From: Victivallis vadensis
GTDB lineage: Bacteria; Verrucomicrobiota; Lentisphaeria; Victivallales; Victivallaceae
Reading direction: 5' to 3'
Length of the DNA: 64,000 bases
Assembly: GCF_003096415.1 (NCBI RefSeq)
Contig: NZ_QEKH01000006.1
Coordinates: 1-64,000, forward strand
Shown: positions 1 to 8,652 of the stretch, piece by piece
Numbering within the stretch: the first letter of the stretch is position 1
How the letters are laid out: each line of letters starts with the position of its first letter
Program-made: the position numbers and the translations under genes
The notes under the pieces: generated by a model
Seen by the model: only the letters and a program-made list of their open reading frames with translations
The model's database searches: none
What the model was told of the DNA's origin: nothing

Positions 1-139
1 CGTCTCCAATATTGTTCATAACTGTATATACTCCGATATTCCTTTTTTTGCCAGCCGTATCTCAATTTATCCTTGAATAAATAGAGGTACCCTTAATATT
101 TCGATTTCAACAAACTAATATAACCCGGCACCGGCTTTT

Positions 140-670
140 TTACAACTTTTTTTCTTCCGCTTTTTTCAGCCGGCGGCGTTCTCTGGCCGCGCGGTAACGC
201 TTCACCAGACGCACGGTCAGGAAATAGCCCGGCACCGCGGCCAGCAGCGCGAACAGCACGCCGCCGGCCAGAAACGCCAGCCCGAGGTCGACGCCCAATG
301 CGGAAAAGGTGGCCCAGCTCGGGTCGGCGACCACATCTTTCAGCTTCATCTCCAGTTCCCGGTAAGTCAGGGGACGCATGATCAGATAGCTGCCGATCCA
401 GCACTGCACCGGATAGATCAGGAACACCGTGAAATGGTTGCTGACGAAGGTGAACGCGATCGCCGGGACCTTGGCCGCGCGGAGCAGGAACGACAGCGGA
501 ATCGCGACCGCCAGCTGGAAAAACATCGGGATCACGAAACCGACCGCCAATCCCAGCGCCACGCCGCGCGCGATGTACTCCGGCGTGCCGTCGTTGCGGA
601 CCAGCTTCAGCATATAATAACGCAGCAGCGGTTTCAGGCTGCCGCGCTCTCTTTTCTTTCGTTCAAACAT
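140..670 (-). CDS. DUF2062 family membrane protein
   Basis: A 176-residue integral membrane protein. The N-terminus is short and basic and leads into the glycine-rich 'ARGVALGLAVGFVIPM' segment typical of DUF2062. Hydrophobic stretches follow at about residues 35-65, 68-95 and 125-150, and the tail is strongly basic and Lys/Arg-rich. The family's biochemical role is unknown. It is often encoded beside envelope or glycosyltransferase genes, but here its only full neighbour is the divergent hydF. The start is the ATG at 670. The family call is made from motif and hydropathy and is fairly secure; no function can be assigned. Confidence 0.75.
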   Translation of the reverse strand: MFERKKRERGSLKPLLRYYMLKLVRNDGTPEYIARGVALGLAVGFVIPMFFQLAVAIPLSFLLRAAKVPAIAFTFVSNHFTVFLIYPVQCWIGSYLIMRPLTYRELEMKLKDVVADPSWATFSALGVDLGLAFLAGGVLFALLAAVPGYFLTVRLVKRYRAARERRRLKKAEEKKL

Positions 671-863
671 GTCGCATCTATTGTTCGGAAATCATTTCGT
701 ACCTTTTACAATAGGCGCAAAAAATCAAAAAGCAATCCGGCGGCGGCTTTACTTTCTCCGTTTCCGGTGATATTTTATTTGAAAACGGGGACCTCGAAGC
801 GGAAGATACGCCGCTTCGCGGTCCTTTTTGCTTGAAACAGCCCAATCAGAGGAGAATTTCGAT

Positions 864-2108
864 ATGGAAAGCGCCCCCCGCTCCATGCGTTTGCAGATCG
901 CCGTCGCCGGACGCACCAATTCCGGCAAATCCAGCTTCCTGAACCTGATCGCCGGCCAGGACGTCGCGATCACCTCCCCGGTTCCCGGCACCACCACCGA
1001 TGTGGTGGAAAAACCGATGGAACTGCGGCCGCTCGGCCCGGTGCTTTTCCTCGACACCGCCGGCGTCGACGATGAGACCGCCCTCGGCGGCCGCCGGGTC
1101 GAACGCAGCGAACGCGCGTTCAACCGAGCCGATGTGCTGCTGCTGGTGACCGGCGCGGGCGTCTGGGGAGTTCCGGAAGAGAATATGCTCGCAGCCGCCC
1201 GCGACCGCAAGGTCAGCCTGATTCCGGTCGTCAACAAAATCGACGAACAGCCGCCCGCGCCGGAATTTCTGGCGATGCTGAAGGAGAAGTGCGGCTTCGA
1301 GCCTCTGTGCGTCTCCTCGACCGGCGGGGCGACGGAACGCGAACGGGTGCTGCCGCTGCTGAAGGATGCGCTGCTGGCCGCCTGCCCCGAAGATTTCATC
1401 CAGGCTCCGCCGCTGCTGGGCGACCTGGTCAGGCCGGGTGATACGGTCGTAATGATCGTGCCGGTCGACGTGCAGGCGCCGAAGGGCCGGCTGATCCTGC
1501 CGCAGGTGCAGGCGATCCGCGACGCGCTCGACCACGACTGCCTCGCGCTGGTCGTCAAGGAAACGGGATTCCGCAAAGCGCTGGAACAGCTCAGAACTCC
1601 GCCCGCGCTGGTGGTCTGCGACTCGCAGGTGGTGGACCTGATGGTGCGCGAAACTCCGGCGGAAGTGGCCTGCACCACCTTTTCGGTGCTGTTCGCCCGG
1701 CTGAAGGGGGACATGCCGCTGCTCGCCGCCGGAGCCGCCGCGATCAACCGCCTGCGGCCCGGCGACCGGGTGCTGATCGCCGAAGCCTGCACCCACCACT
1801 CCAGCGAGGACGACATCGGCCGGGTGAAGATTCCGCGCTGGCTCGCGAAGAAAATCGGCGGGGAGCTGGCGGTGACCGTCGCGGCGGGCCGGGATTATCC
1901 GGCCGACCTCGCGGATTTCAAACTGGTGGTCCACTGCGGCAGCTGCATGCTGAACCGCCGCGAAACCCTGCGCCGGATGGAGCTGGCCCGCCGCGCCGGG
2001 GTGCCGGTCACCAACTACGGCATGGCGATCTCCGAATGCCACGGGATGCTCGAACGGGTGCTCTCCCCGTTCCGCGAGGCGCTGGACGCCTACCGCCGGG
2101 AAAAATGA
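864..2108 (+). CDS. hydF: [FeFe]-hydrogenase H-cluster maturation GTPase HydF
   Basis: HydF is the scaffold that carries the 2Fe subcluster precursor assembled with HydE and HydG and delivers it to apo-hydrogenase HydA. The protein has 414 residues from the ATG at 864, which has an AGAGGAGA ribosome-binding site about 8 bases upstream; the in-frame upstream codon at 828 has none. The GTPase motifs are GRTNSGKS (16-23), DTAG (64-67) and NKID (124-127). The C-terminal cluster ligands fit the HydF pattern: C309-x-H311, then H357-C358-G-S-C361. HydE, HydG and the hydrogenase itself are not in this window. It is convergent with the GH1 gene, 15 bases away. Its presence indicates H2 metabolism in an anaerobe. 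Confidence 0.95.
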   Translation: MESAPRSMRLQIAVAGRTNSGKSSFLNLIAGQDVAITSPVPGTTTDVVEKPMELRPLGPVLFLDTAGVDDETALGGRRVERSERAFNRADVLLLVTGAGVWGVPEENMLAAARDRKVSLIPVVNKIDEQPPAPEFLAMLKEKCGFEPLCVSSTGGATERERVLPLLKDALLAACPEDFIQAPPLLGDLVRPGDTVVMIVPVDVQAPKGRLILPQVQAIRDALDHDCLALVVKETGFRKALEQLRTPPALVVCDSQVVDLMVRETPAEVACTTFSVLFARLKGDMPLLAAGAAAINRLRPGDRVLIAEACTHHSSEDDIGRVKIPRWLAKKIGGELAVTVAAGRDYPADLADFKLVVHCGSCMLNRRETLRRMELARRAGVPVTNYGMAISECHGMLERVLSPFREALDAYRREK

Positions 2109-2123
2109 TCCTCCGGGGAGTGC

Positions 2124-3386
2124 CTACGGCTTCTCCAGCGTCGGCAATTCGTGCAGGTATTTCCGCAGGATGGCCTGTGAAAAACCGTTGTGTTCAATAA
2201 TTTCACGGAAAAACGCGGCACTGGGCTTCGGCGTGCGCCGGAACGTCCTGAAATCCACGTCCACCAGCCCGAACCGCGGCGTGAACGAATTCCATTCGTA
2301 ATTGTCCATCAGCGACCAGTAGAGGTAGCCGCGCACATCCGCTCCGCGCTGAATCGCGTCATGCACCGCGGAGAGGTAGAGCGTCAGGTAGACGATGCGA
2401 AACCGGTCGTCACGGCAGCTGCATCCGTTTTCGGTGATATAGACCGGTTTGTCCCGGAAACGTTCCAGCATGGCGGTCATCCCCTCCGGATACATCTCCT
2501 CCAGATAGAAATCCCGGTCGATCATGCGCAGTTTCTTGTGCGGAAACCGGGGAGCCGCCAGATCCGCCCTGCGGGAGTCGACCAGCGTGCGCGTGTAGAG
2601 GTTCACCGCCCAGTAATCCAGTGCGCCCTTGAGTTCCGGGCAGCTTTCGGCCTCCGTGAAAGGCGAGATCAGTTCGCCGGTGGCGATCGCGTGCAGGAAA
2701 CAGCCGTTATACTGGAAATCGCGGTACGCCGCCATCAGCCGGTCCAGCTCGTCGTAATAGCGGTTCGGATACGGCTGTACCGCCATGTGGGCGGAACTGA
2801 CCGGAACATCGCACAACGACTTGATCAGCCGGTAGGCCCGCGCATGGGCGATCAGGAAGTTGAAGCCGCGGCGGCTGTCGCCGCGCGTATGGAAGGATTC
2901 GTTGAACACCAGATAGGAGTCGACCAGTCCGGCGAGGGCTTTGACGACCTTCTCCACATAGCGCAGGAAGTACGGGATATTCTCCCGCTCCTGAAATCCG
3001 CCCCGGGCCGCGAACCACTGCGGCACCGTGAAGTGATTCAGCGTCACATAAGTCGCAATGCCGTTCCGTTTCAGAAGCTCGCTCATCTCCTTGTAATGGT
3101 CGAGCGCCGCCGGATCGAAACGGCCCTCCTCCGGCTCGATCCGGCTCCACTCCACCGAATACCGGTACGCCCGGTGGCCCAGCGACGCGACCAGCTTCAC
3201 GTCCTCACGGAACAGCCGCCAGTTGTCGCAGGCTTTCCCGGAAGGCTCTTCGCACTCCCCCTCCTGCTCCCATTTCCAATGGTCGGAGTGGATATTGTCC
3301 CCCTCCACCTGATGCCCGGCGGTGGCGCTGCCCCACAGGAAACCTTCCGGAAACCGGAACTCCGGCAATGAGAAAACATCGTACAT
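2124..3386 (-). CDS. Glycoside hydrolase family 1 (beta-glycosidase)
   Basis: A probable cytoplasmic retaining beta-glycosidase (TIM barrel) of about 420 residues with no signal peptide. It shows the GH1 N-terminal signature 'FLWGSATAGHQVEG' near residue 18, the nucleophile in 'YITENG' (Glu about 320) and the late 'YWSLMDNYEW' motif. The acid/base region reads 'FNESFH' (Glu about 164) instead of the usual NEP, so Pro is replaced by Ser. Two ATGs lie in tandem (3389 and 3386); the second is better spaced from AGAGG. It follows the beta-helix gene by about 40 bases and is probably the last gene of the cassette starting at 8339. Substrate specificity cannot be read from sequence. Confidence 0.88.
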   Translation of the reverse strand: MYDVFSLPEFRFPEGFLWGSATAGHQVEGDNIHSDHWKWEQEGECEEPSGKACDNWRLFREDVKLVASLGHRAYRYSVEWSRIEPEEGRFDPAALDHYKEMSELLKRNGIATYVTLNHFTVPQWFAARGGFQERENIPYFLRYVEKVVKALAGLVDSYLVFNESFHTRGDSRRGFNFLIAHARAYRLIKSLCDVPVSSAHMAVQPYPNRYYDELDRLMAAYRDFQYNGCFLHAIATGELISPFTEAESCPELKGALDYWAVNLYTRTLVDSRRADLAAPRFPHKKLRMIDRDFYLEEMYPEGMTAMLERFRDKPVYITENGCSCRDDRFRIVYLTLYLSAVHDAIQRGADVRGYLYWSLMDNYEWNSFTPRFGLVDVDFRTFRRTPKPSAAFFREIIEHNGFSQAILRKYLHELPTLEKP

Positions 3387-3427
3387 CATTCACCTCTGAA
3401 TCTGAATATTTTTCCGTCAGCTGCTTA

Positions 3428-6400
3428 TCACAATACTCCGGGAGTTTCGGAGATCAATACATCGAAAACCGGATTCCGGCCGACGTTTACAAAGATCGTT
3501 TCCCCGGCGGCCGGGCGCGACGGAAGCCGCCGCGCGGGAGCGCCGTCCAGCGCGAGCGAGGCATTCCGCCCATCCAGTTTCAGCGTCAGCGTCCGCCACG
3601 ATTCCCGGTCCGTTCCGGCGGGCAGGGCAACGCCGCCGGAGGCGGTAACCGTTCTGCCCGCTCCATCCCCGGCCACCGTCAGTGAAAAGTCTCCGCAGCC
3701 CGCCAGCACCTCCGTCTCCCCGAAAGCCGCCGCGCGGAAGATGATTTCGACAGTTCCAGACTCCGGGACCGTTCCGGCCGGAACAGCGATCCGGAAACGT
3801 TCCTCCGGCGCATACACGCCCCAGCGCCCGGCGACCGGACCGGCCGCGCGGACCAGCGCCGGCTCATACAACACTTTCCGGGCGAACGGCGAAAGCCTTG
3901 CCGGTTCCGGCGCTTTTCCCGGCCCCTCTCCCGCCGACCAGCGTTGTCCGCGGGAAACCGCCCCGGCATCCTCCGACGCATCGATCTCGCCGATCAGCAG
4001 CGTGCCGAGCCCGGCCGCAGCCGAATCCCGCCGCAGTTCATAACGGCGGTCGCCGGGCCGGTCGAAGACCGTTCCATCCAATGAAGCGAGTTTTTTCCCG
4101 CCGGCGCCGGCGATCACGCCGTTTTCCTTCGGCGCAACCTCAAGGTTGTTGAAAAATTCAAGCAATCCCTGATAGCCGGGGGTCTCCCACAGAATTTCCC
4201 GGCAGGAGATGATGTTGTTGAAGAAGCGGAAATTGACGAACTCCATATAACGGCGCTGAACGCGGTTGATCAGGCAGTGATCCGGCAGATCGATCGTATT
4301 GTTGAACACCAGGAATCCGGGATAAGGTGCGAACAGGAACCGTTTGGAAATCCGCGTCCGCGTTTCCGCATCCGGCGCCCCGTTTCCCATCTCCCTGATC
4401 CGCTCCCAGTTGAGCCAGTTCGCGCCGAATTTGAATGCGCCGTGGCTGCGAACCGTCCTGACCTCCTTCGACTCCGGATTCTCGTAAAAGATGTTGCGGT
4501 AGACGAAGACCGGCCCCGGCCACGGCAGTCCTCCGAGCGGCTGGTCGGAGATGGGATCGGGCATGTCGATGAACACATTATTGTAGATGCGGACGTTCTT
4601 CGCATGGTTTTCCACTTCTATCGCATTGTCGAGCAGCTTCTCGAACCGGTTGCCGTAAATCTGGGTATCCTCCGCGCGATCCATGCTGAAGCAGGAGAGG
4701 CCGTCAAACGCATTTTCAATGATGGAATTGCGCAGGTGCCACCGCTTCCCGGCATTCAGGAATACCCCGGTTTCATGACTTTTGGTGTAGTCGCTGACAT
4801 GCTTCGGCAGCCACTGCCATTTGGAATACCACGCGGGGTCCTGCGGGTCCGGTTTCCGTTTTCCGATCAGTTCCTTTGCTTCTCCCCAGAGATCCTTCAA
4901 CTGATACAGGCAGTTTTCCACAAACACATCGTCGGTGCCGCTCCCCGCAACCGCCCAGCGGCAGCCGCTGAAGACGCAGTTCCGCACCACGATCCCGCCG
5001 GAACGGACCGCGACCACGGCGGCGGTGCCCGGCGTCTCAAACGTGATCCCGTCGATAACCAGTCCGGCGCGGTCGCCCGTTTTCACGAAAAAATTGGAAT
5101 CCTTCGGCTGATATCCGGCACGCCCGTTGAAACCGCCCGCCCAGCAGCGGGAAGCGACGCTCATAACGTGTTCATTCGGATCGCGGGAGCCGTATTTCCC
5201 GCCGATATGGAGCCGGACATACAATTTTTTGCTTTCAGCATCGTAGTAATGGCCGTGAAACGGCAGAGGCATCCGGGGTTCGCCGGTCGTCATCATTTCC
5301 CGCAGGCTTTTCAGGGTGTCGCCGGCGGGCAGGTTGACTCCGTCATACAGCACCCGGACCGGACGCTCCGCCAGCGGGACGCTGTAAATTCGCGCCTGCT
5401 CGTCTTCGAGCTTCCACTTCACCTTCCCCTCGCGGATTTCCCGCACGGCTCCCGTTACGATGACCTTGCCGGGCGCGGCCGGATCGCCCTGAATCGTCAG
5501 GGGAGCTTCCGGAGTCCCTCCCTTTAAAATATTCACCTGCTCGAAATAGATTCCGGGAGCGAGCTTCACCGTATCGCCCGGCGCGGCGGCGGCGACGGCT
5601 CTCCCGATGGACCTGAACGGCTTTTCAGGTGAGATTCCGGCATTCGCGTCATCCCCGGAAACCGGGTCCACAAACCGGACGGCTGCGGGATGTTCTTTTA
5701 CTGCAGAACCTTCAGGCAGTCCCAGTTCCCGCCGCAGCTCCGGAATCGTGAGCGCCCGGTCCCAGACCGTAATGCCGAAAATTTCCGTTCCCTCCGGCAC
5801 CAGATATTCGCACAAACGGCTGTGCGAACGGCGGCCGCCGACACAGAGCAGCCGGTTCCCCGCCTTCTCCGCCAACGCCCCGACCGCCGGACAGGGGACG
5901 GAACCGCCATAGACGATCTCCCCGCTGCTCCGGTCGATCACCGTGACGGCGCAGAACTTCCCCGGCTCAAACCGGACGATATATTCGTAACGGACGCCGG
6001 GGCGGCATTCGATCCCCGTTCCCAGGATTCCGACGATGCCACGGGCATAGCCATCCGAGATGAAACCGGCAGGAGAACTTCCCCGGAAATCACTGTGATG
6101 CCGGCCGGAAAACCCGAATTCAAAGCCGCGCACTCCTTCCGCAGGCCGATTACGTGCGAGCAGCACTCCCTGCGGCGGTGCCTTGAACCTCACCTGCACC
6201 CGGAGAGTCTGCGCTCCGTTGAGTTTATAGGAGGCCGCCAGCAGGCTGCGCCCGTCGAACACATAACGGAAGCGGCCGGTTTCCGCATCCCTGACGGCGG
6301 CGGGGACAGCCTGATCCTGCTTCCCCGCCGCGTCGAACCGCCGGAACTGCGGAATGGTTTCCGTCCCATCCCACCGGAGCACCGGCCCGGCCCATGCAGC

Positions 6401-6445
6401 CGGAATAAAAGCCAATACGCCAAATACGACAGACCATTTCTTCAT
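3428..6445 (-). CDS. Secreted right-handed beta-helix (pectate-lyase-fold) protein
   Basis: A 1005-residue exported protein. Starting at the ATG at 6445, which follows a GGGGGG ribosome-binding site, it has a signal peptide ending '...FIPAAWA'. The region of about 20-240 has LamG/concanavalin-like character. Near residue 255 the text 'VDPVSGDDANAGISPEKPFRSI' is the DUF1565-type start of a parallel beta-helix, which runs with many N-rich turns to about residue 750. A second LamG-like sandwich occupies about the last 150 residues. Such proteins bind or cleave polysaccharides (polysaccharide lyases, alginate epimerases), but no catalytic residues can be named. It lies 17 bases after the pseudopilin gene, in the same operon. 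Confidence 0.8.
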   Translation of the reverse strand: MKKWSVVFGVLAFIPAAWAGPVLRWDGTETIPQFRRFDAAGKQDQAVPAAVRDAETGRFRYVFDGRSLLAASYKLNGAQTLRVQVRFKAPPQGVLLARNRPAEGVRGFEFGFSGRHHSDFRGSSPAGFISDGYARGIVGILGTGIECRPGVRYEYIVRFEPGKFCAVTVIDRSSGEIVYGGSVPCPAVGALAEKAGNRLLCVGGRRSHSRLCEYLVPEGTEIFGITVWDRALTIPELRRELGLPEGSAVKEHPAAVRFVDPVSGDDANAGISPEKPFRSIGRAVAAAAPGDTVKLAPGIYFEQVNILKGGTPEAPLTIQGDPAAPGKVIVTGAVREIREGKVKWKLEDEQARIYSVPLAERPVRVLYDGVNLPAGDTLKSLREMMTTGEPRMPLPFHGHYYDAESKKLYVRLHIGGKYGSRDPNEHVMSVASRCWAGGFNGRAGYQPKDSNFFVKTGDRAGLVIDGITFETPGTAAVVAVRSGGIVVRNCVFSGCRWAVAGSGTDDVFVENCLYQLKDLWGEAKELIGKRKPDPQDPAWYSKWQWLPKHVSDYTKSHETGVFLNAGKRWHLRNSIIENAFDGLSCFSMDRAEDTQIYGNRFEKLLDNAIEVENHAKNVRIYNNVFIDMPDPISDQPLGGLPWPGPVFVYRNIFYENPESKEVRTVRSHGAFKFGANWLNWERIREMGNGAPDAETRTRISKRFLFAPYPGFLVFNNTIDLPDHCLINRVQRRYMEFVNFRFFNNIISCREILWETPGYQGLLEFFNNLEVAPKENGVIAGAGGKKLASLDGTVFDRPGDRRYELRRDSAAAGLGTLLIGEIDASEDAGAVSRGQRWSAGEGPGKAPEPARLSPFARKVLYEPALVRAAGPVAGRWGVYAPEERFRIAVPAGTVPESGTVEIIFRAAAFGETEVLAGCGDFSLTVAGDGAGRTVTASGGVALPAGTDRESWRTLTLKLDGRNASLALDGAPARRLPSRPAAGETIFVNVGRNPVFDVLISETPGVL

Positions 6446-6462
6446 TGTTTCCCCCCTGTTCT

Positions 6463-7257
6463 TCAATTCCATTTCAACGCGTCGTGCCAGCAGTAGCCGG
6501 TCTGGTTTGCCGGCTGTCCTCCGGACCCCAGTTCCTTCACCCGGTAATGCCGCAAGTTTGCCGCGTGGCCGTCGGCAAAGCCGATGTTCGAACTCAGGCC
6601 GTGATGCCGTGTGGAGATGATTCCGTGCCAGCCGAGCGTCATCGCGGGAAACGCCGACGCGCCGACGGTATTGAATACCGGCACATTCTCGGCCACATCC
6701 GCAAACAGCACCCGGGCCGACGGCCGTCTGACGTTCTCGAATTTGCCGAACCGCGCATCCGCCCGATTCGTCGCGCTGTCCTCATAACAGACATATTGAT
6801 TCACCGCGTAGCTCGCGTTGGGGACGACTTCGGAGCCGTCCTTCGTGGTAAAGGCATCGGTACCGCTGCGGCGGCCGGCCGGACATAATGCCGGCTTGAC
6901 CACATCGTAGCGTTCCGGTTCGCTCCAGTAATCCGGCCAGGTCCCTCCGGCCCCCAGATACGGCAGCAGCGTATAATGCTGGTTCTGGTCGGCGGCGATC
7001 GGCCCGAACAGCCGGTAACGGGCGTAGTTCCTTTTGGCAGGGGGATAGACGAGCCCCCACCCGTTGTAATCTCCGGCATATCCCGTCACGGCAAGGCTGA
7101 GCTGTTTCAGGTTGTTCAAACACTGCGCGCTCCGGGCGGTTTCCCGTGCTTTGTTCAGCGCCGGCAACAGCAGTGCGGCTAAAATTGCAATGATTGCAAT
7201 TACAATAAGCAATTCGATCAATGTAAAATAATACACTCCCTTATATCCGACTTTCAT
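6463..7257 (-). CDS. Prepilin-type N-terminal cleavage/methylation protein (DUF1559-like pseudopilin)
   Basis: A 264-residue type II/IV pseudopilin-like protein. The short basic leader is followed by '[16 protein letters not shown]', the classical prepilin peptidase site with Glu at +5 and a hydrophobic assembly helix, then '[21 protein letters not shown]'. The C-terminus has the '[11 protein letters not shown]' (H-x9-DG) motif of the family. The start at 7257 has AAGGAGGAGT upstream, and its ATG overlaps the stop of the regulator gene (ATGA). The family is greatly expanded in Lentisphaerota and planctomycetes, with unknown function. Its place between a regulator and secreted carbohydrate-active proteins suggests a surface or export role in glycan use (inference). 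Confidence 0.88.
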   Translation of the reverse strand: MKVGYKGVYYFTLIELLIVIAIIAILAALLLPALNKARETARSAQCLNNLKQLSLAVTGYAGDYNGWGLVYPPAKRNYARYRLFGPIAADQNQHYTLLPYLGAGGTWPDYWSEPERYDVVKPALCPAGRRSGTDAFTTKDGSEVVPNASYAVNQYVCYEDSATNRADARFGKFENVRRPSARVLFADVAENVPVFNTVGASAFPAMTLGWHGIISTRHHGLSSNIGFADGHAANLRHYRVKELGSGGQPANQTGYCWHDALKWN

Positions 7258-8339
7258 GGTACTCCTCCTTCGTTCTTCCATGTGGATTCTCCCTGCATGA
7301 TCAATTCGTCCTCCGTGAATTTCCGATAGTCGAAATTGAACCGCAGCCTGCCCGGCTGCGGAGTGATCCCGAGAAAATGTTCAAAAAGTTCGGCGGCCAG
7401 CGGCGCGAGCGGCGGAGTCCTGATCACCGTGATGGAGGGGATGAACATCGCCGCCAGCTCCGGAGCACCGAAAGAAGCGACCTGAATCTCCTCCGGCACC
7501 CGGATTCCGGCATCCGCAAAAGCCCGCAACAGCCCCTGCGCGGCTTCCACGTCGGAACAGAACACCCCGTCGGCCTCCCGAAACGCCCCCTGTTTCAGGA
7601 ATCCGGCGGCAAGCCGGTGCGCCTGTACAAATCGTTCTTCCTCCACGTTTCCCATGACGCAATACGCCTCTCCGGTACAATTCAGTTCTTTCAGCGTCTT
7701 CTCCCACACGTCGCGGCGGGCGGTGTAGAACTCCGGCGTCTGCATCACGGAGAAAAAATCGATCTTCCTGCAATTTCTCCGCGCCAGATGGCGGACGATC
7801 AACGCGCAAGCCTCATTGCCGATGCCGTCGAAAAACGGAATCCCCTCCGCGCTCATGTCGGCAAACAGCAGGACGACCTTCTCCTTTTTCTGCCTGATCT
7901 TGTCCAGCAGAAGCCCGTCCGGAGTGCCGACGCTCAGAAAGATCAGGTCGAAATCCCCGTCCAGCGTTTCGTAGAGAATCGCGTCGTCCGTCGTGTCGAA
8001 TACGACCCGGCAGAACATGCACCGGTATTTCCGGGCCGCTTCCCGGACCGCCAGCAGCCATTTATCGGCCGGACAGCAGTAGCCTGACGAAACGAAAGCC
8101 ACCTTGAACGGCGTCCTTCCCGCACCGCCCGGCTGCACCAGCCGCTCATTTTCACCGCGCACCAGCAGTCCCTCGTCCAGCAGCAGCTGAAAAGCCTGCC
8201 GCACCGTCCGGTAGTTGACCCCGAATTCCGCAACCAGTTTCGGTCCCCCCGGAAAACTCTGGGACATATAATTACCGTTTGCAATCCTCCGCTTCAGGAT
8301 TTCGGCAATCTGCACGTATTTCGGAACTTTGCTTCTCAT
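7254..8339 (-). CDS. GntR-type winged-helix / periplasmic-binding-protein-like transcriptional regulator
   Basis: A 361-residue one-component regulator. The N-terminal winged helix (about 1-70) has the GntR pattern '[12 protein letters not shown]' and '[18 protein letters not shown]'. The rest (about 75-350) is a LacI/periplasmic-binding-protein-like effector domain, the architecture of AraR of Bacillus. It is the first gene of a cassette with pseudopilin, beta-helix and GH1 genes and probably senses a sugar from that pathway. A TTGACA-17-CATAAT promoter and a palindrome at the expected transcription start lie just upstream, consistent with autoregulation. The effector is unknown. Confidence 0.85.
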   Translation of the reverse strand: MRSKVPKYVQIAEILKRRIANGNYMSQSFPGGPKLVAEFGVNYRTVRQAFQLLLDEGLLVRGENERLVQPGGAGRTPFKVAFVSSGYCCPADKWLLAVREAARKYRCMFCRVVFDTTDDAILYETLDGDFDLIFLSVGTPDGLLLDKIRQKKEKVVLLFADMSAEGIPFFDGIGNEACALIVRHLARRNCRKIDFFSVMQTPEFYTARRDVWEKTLKELNCTGEAYCVMGNVEEERFVQAHRLAAGFLKQGAFREADGVFCSDVEAAQGLLRAFADAGIRVPEEIQVASFGAPELAAMFIPSITVIRTPPLAPLAAELFEHFLGITPQPGRLRFNFDYRKFTEDELIMQGESTWKNEGGVP

Positions 8340-8354
8340 GGATCAACACACCTG

Positions 8355-8368
8355 CATAGTTTTCTATG
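8355..8368. promoter_or_regulatory. Palindromic operator candidate, CATAG-N4-CTATG
   Basis: The perfect inverted repeat CATAG-TTTT-CTATG lies 3 bases downstream (minus-strand sense) of the -10 box of the GntR-type regulator's promoter, so it would cover the transcription start. That is the usual place for an autorepressor site. Only its position and symmetry support the call. Confidence 0.45.
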
Positions 8369-8371
8369 TAT

Positions 8372-8400
8372 ATTATGACTCAACCGGACCACTTTGTCAA
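8372..8400 (-). promoter_or_regulatory. Sigma70-like promoter of the regulator-pseudopilin-GH1 cassette
   Basis: On the minus strand, TTGACA (8400-8395) is followed by 17 bases and CATAAT (8377-8372). It lies 33 bases before the regulator start at 8339. Confidence 0.65.
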
Positions 8401-8652
8401 GTGGGAAACCAATATTTCTCCTGAAATTTTCATGGAAGCGGCTCTGTCCCCGGCTGCTGTATTAAAGGAGTCTAATTATTTTGAACTTCATAATTCATTA
8501 TCCCCCATGCCGTTGCCCGCCCGGCAACGAAACGGAGTGACAATTCCGGGCTGTTTTCACCTTGAAAATCAGCCCGTCAAGATGTATATTGGTAATTCAT
8601 ATCTCAATTTTTTTGAGTTTGATAACTATTTACATAAAGGAAGGATCATAAT
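8401..8652 (+). promoter_or_regulatory. pflB leader/upstream region with a long hairpin
   Basis: An AT-rich non-coding stretch before pflB. At 8547-8576 it holds a hairpin with arms CGGGCTG and CAGCCCG extended by TTTTCA/TGAAAA; a small CTCAA/TTGAG hairpin follows at about 8613. AGGAAGG (about 8639) is the pflB ribosome-binding site. No convincing -35/-10 pair or full FNR box (TTGAT-N4-ATCAA) could be read. An open frame crossing this stretch and entering pflB has no family resemblance. Confidence 0.4.

Noticed and set aside
8590-8640. FNR-type site upstream of pflB (TTTGATAACTATTTACAT).
   Set aside because: Only one half-site resembles TTGAT; the second half-site is missing.
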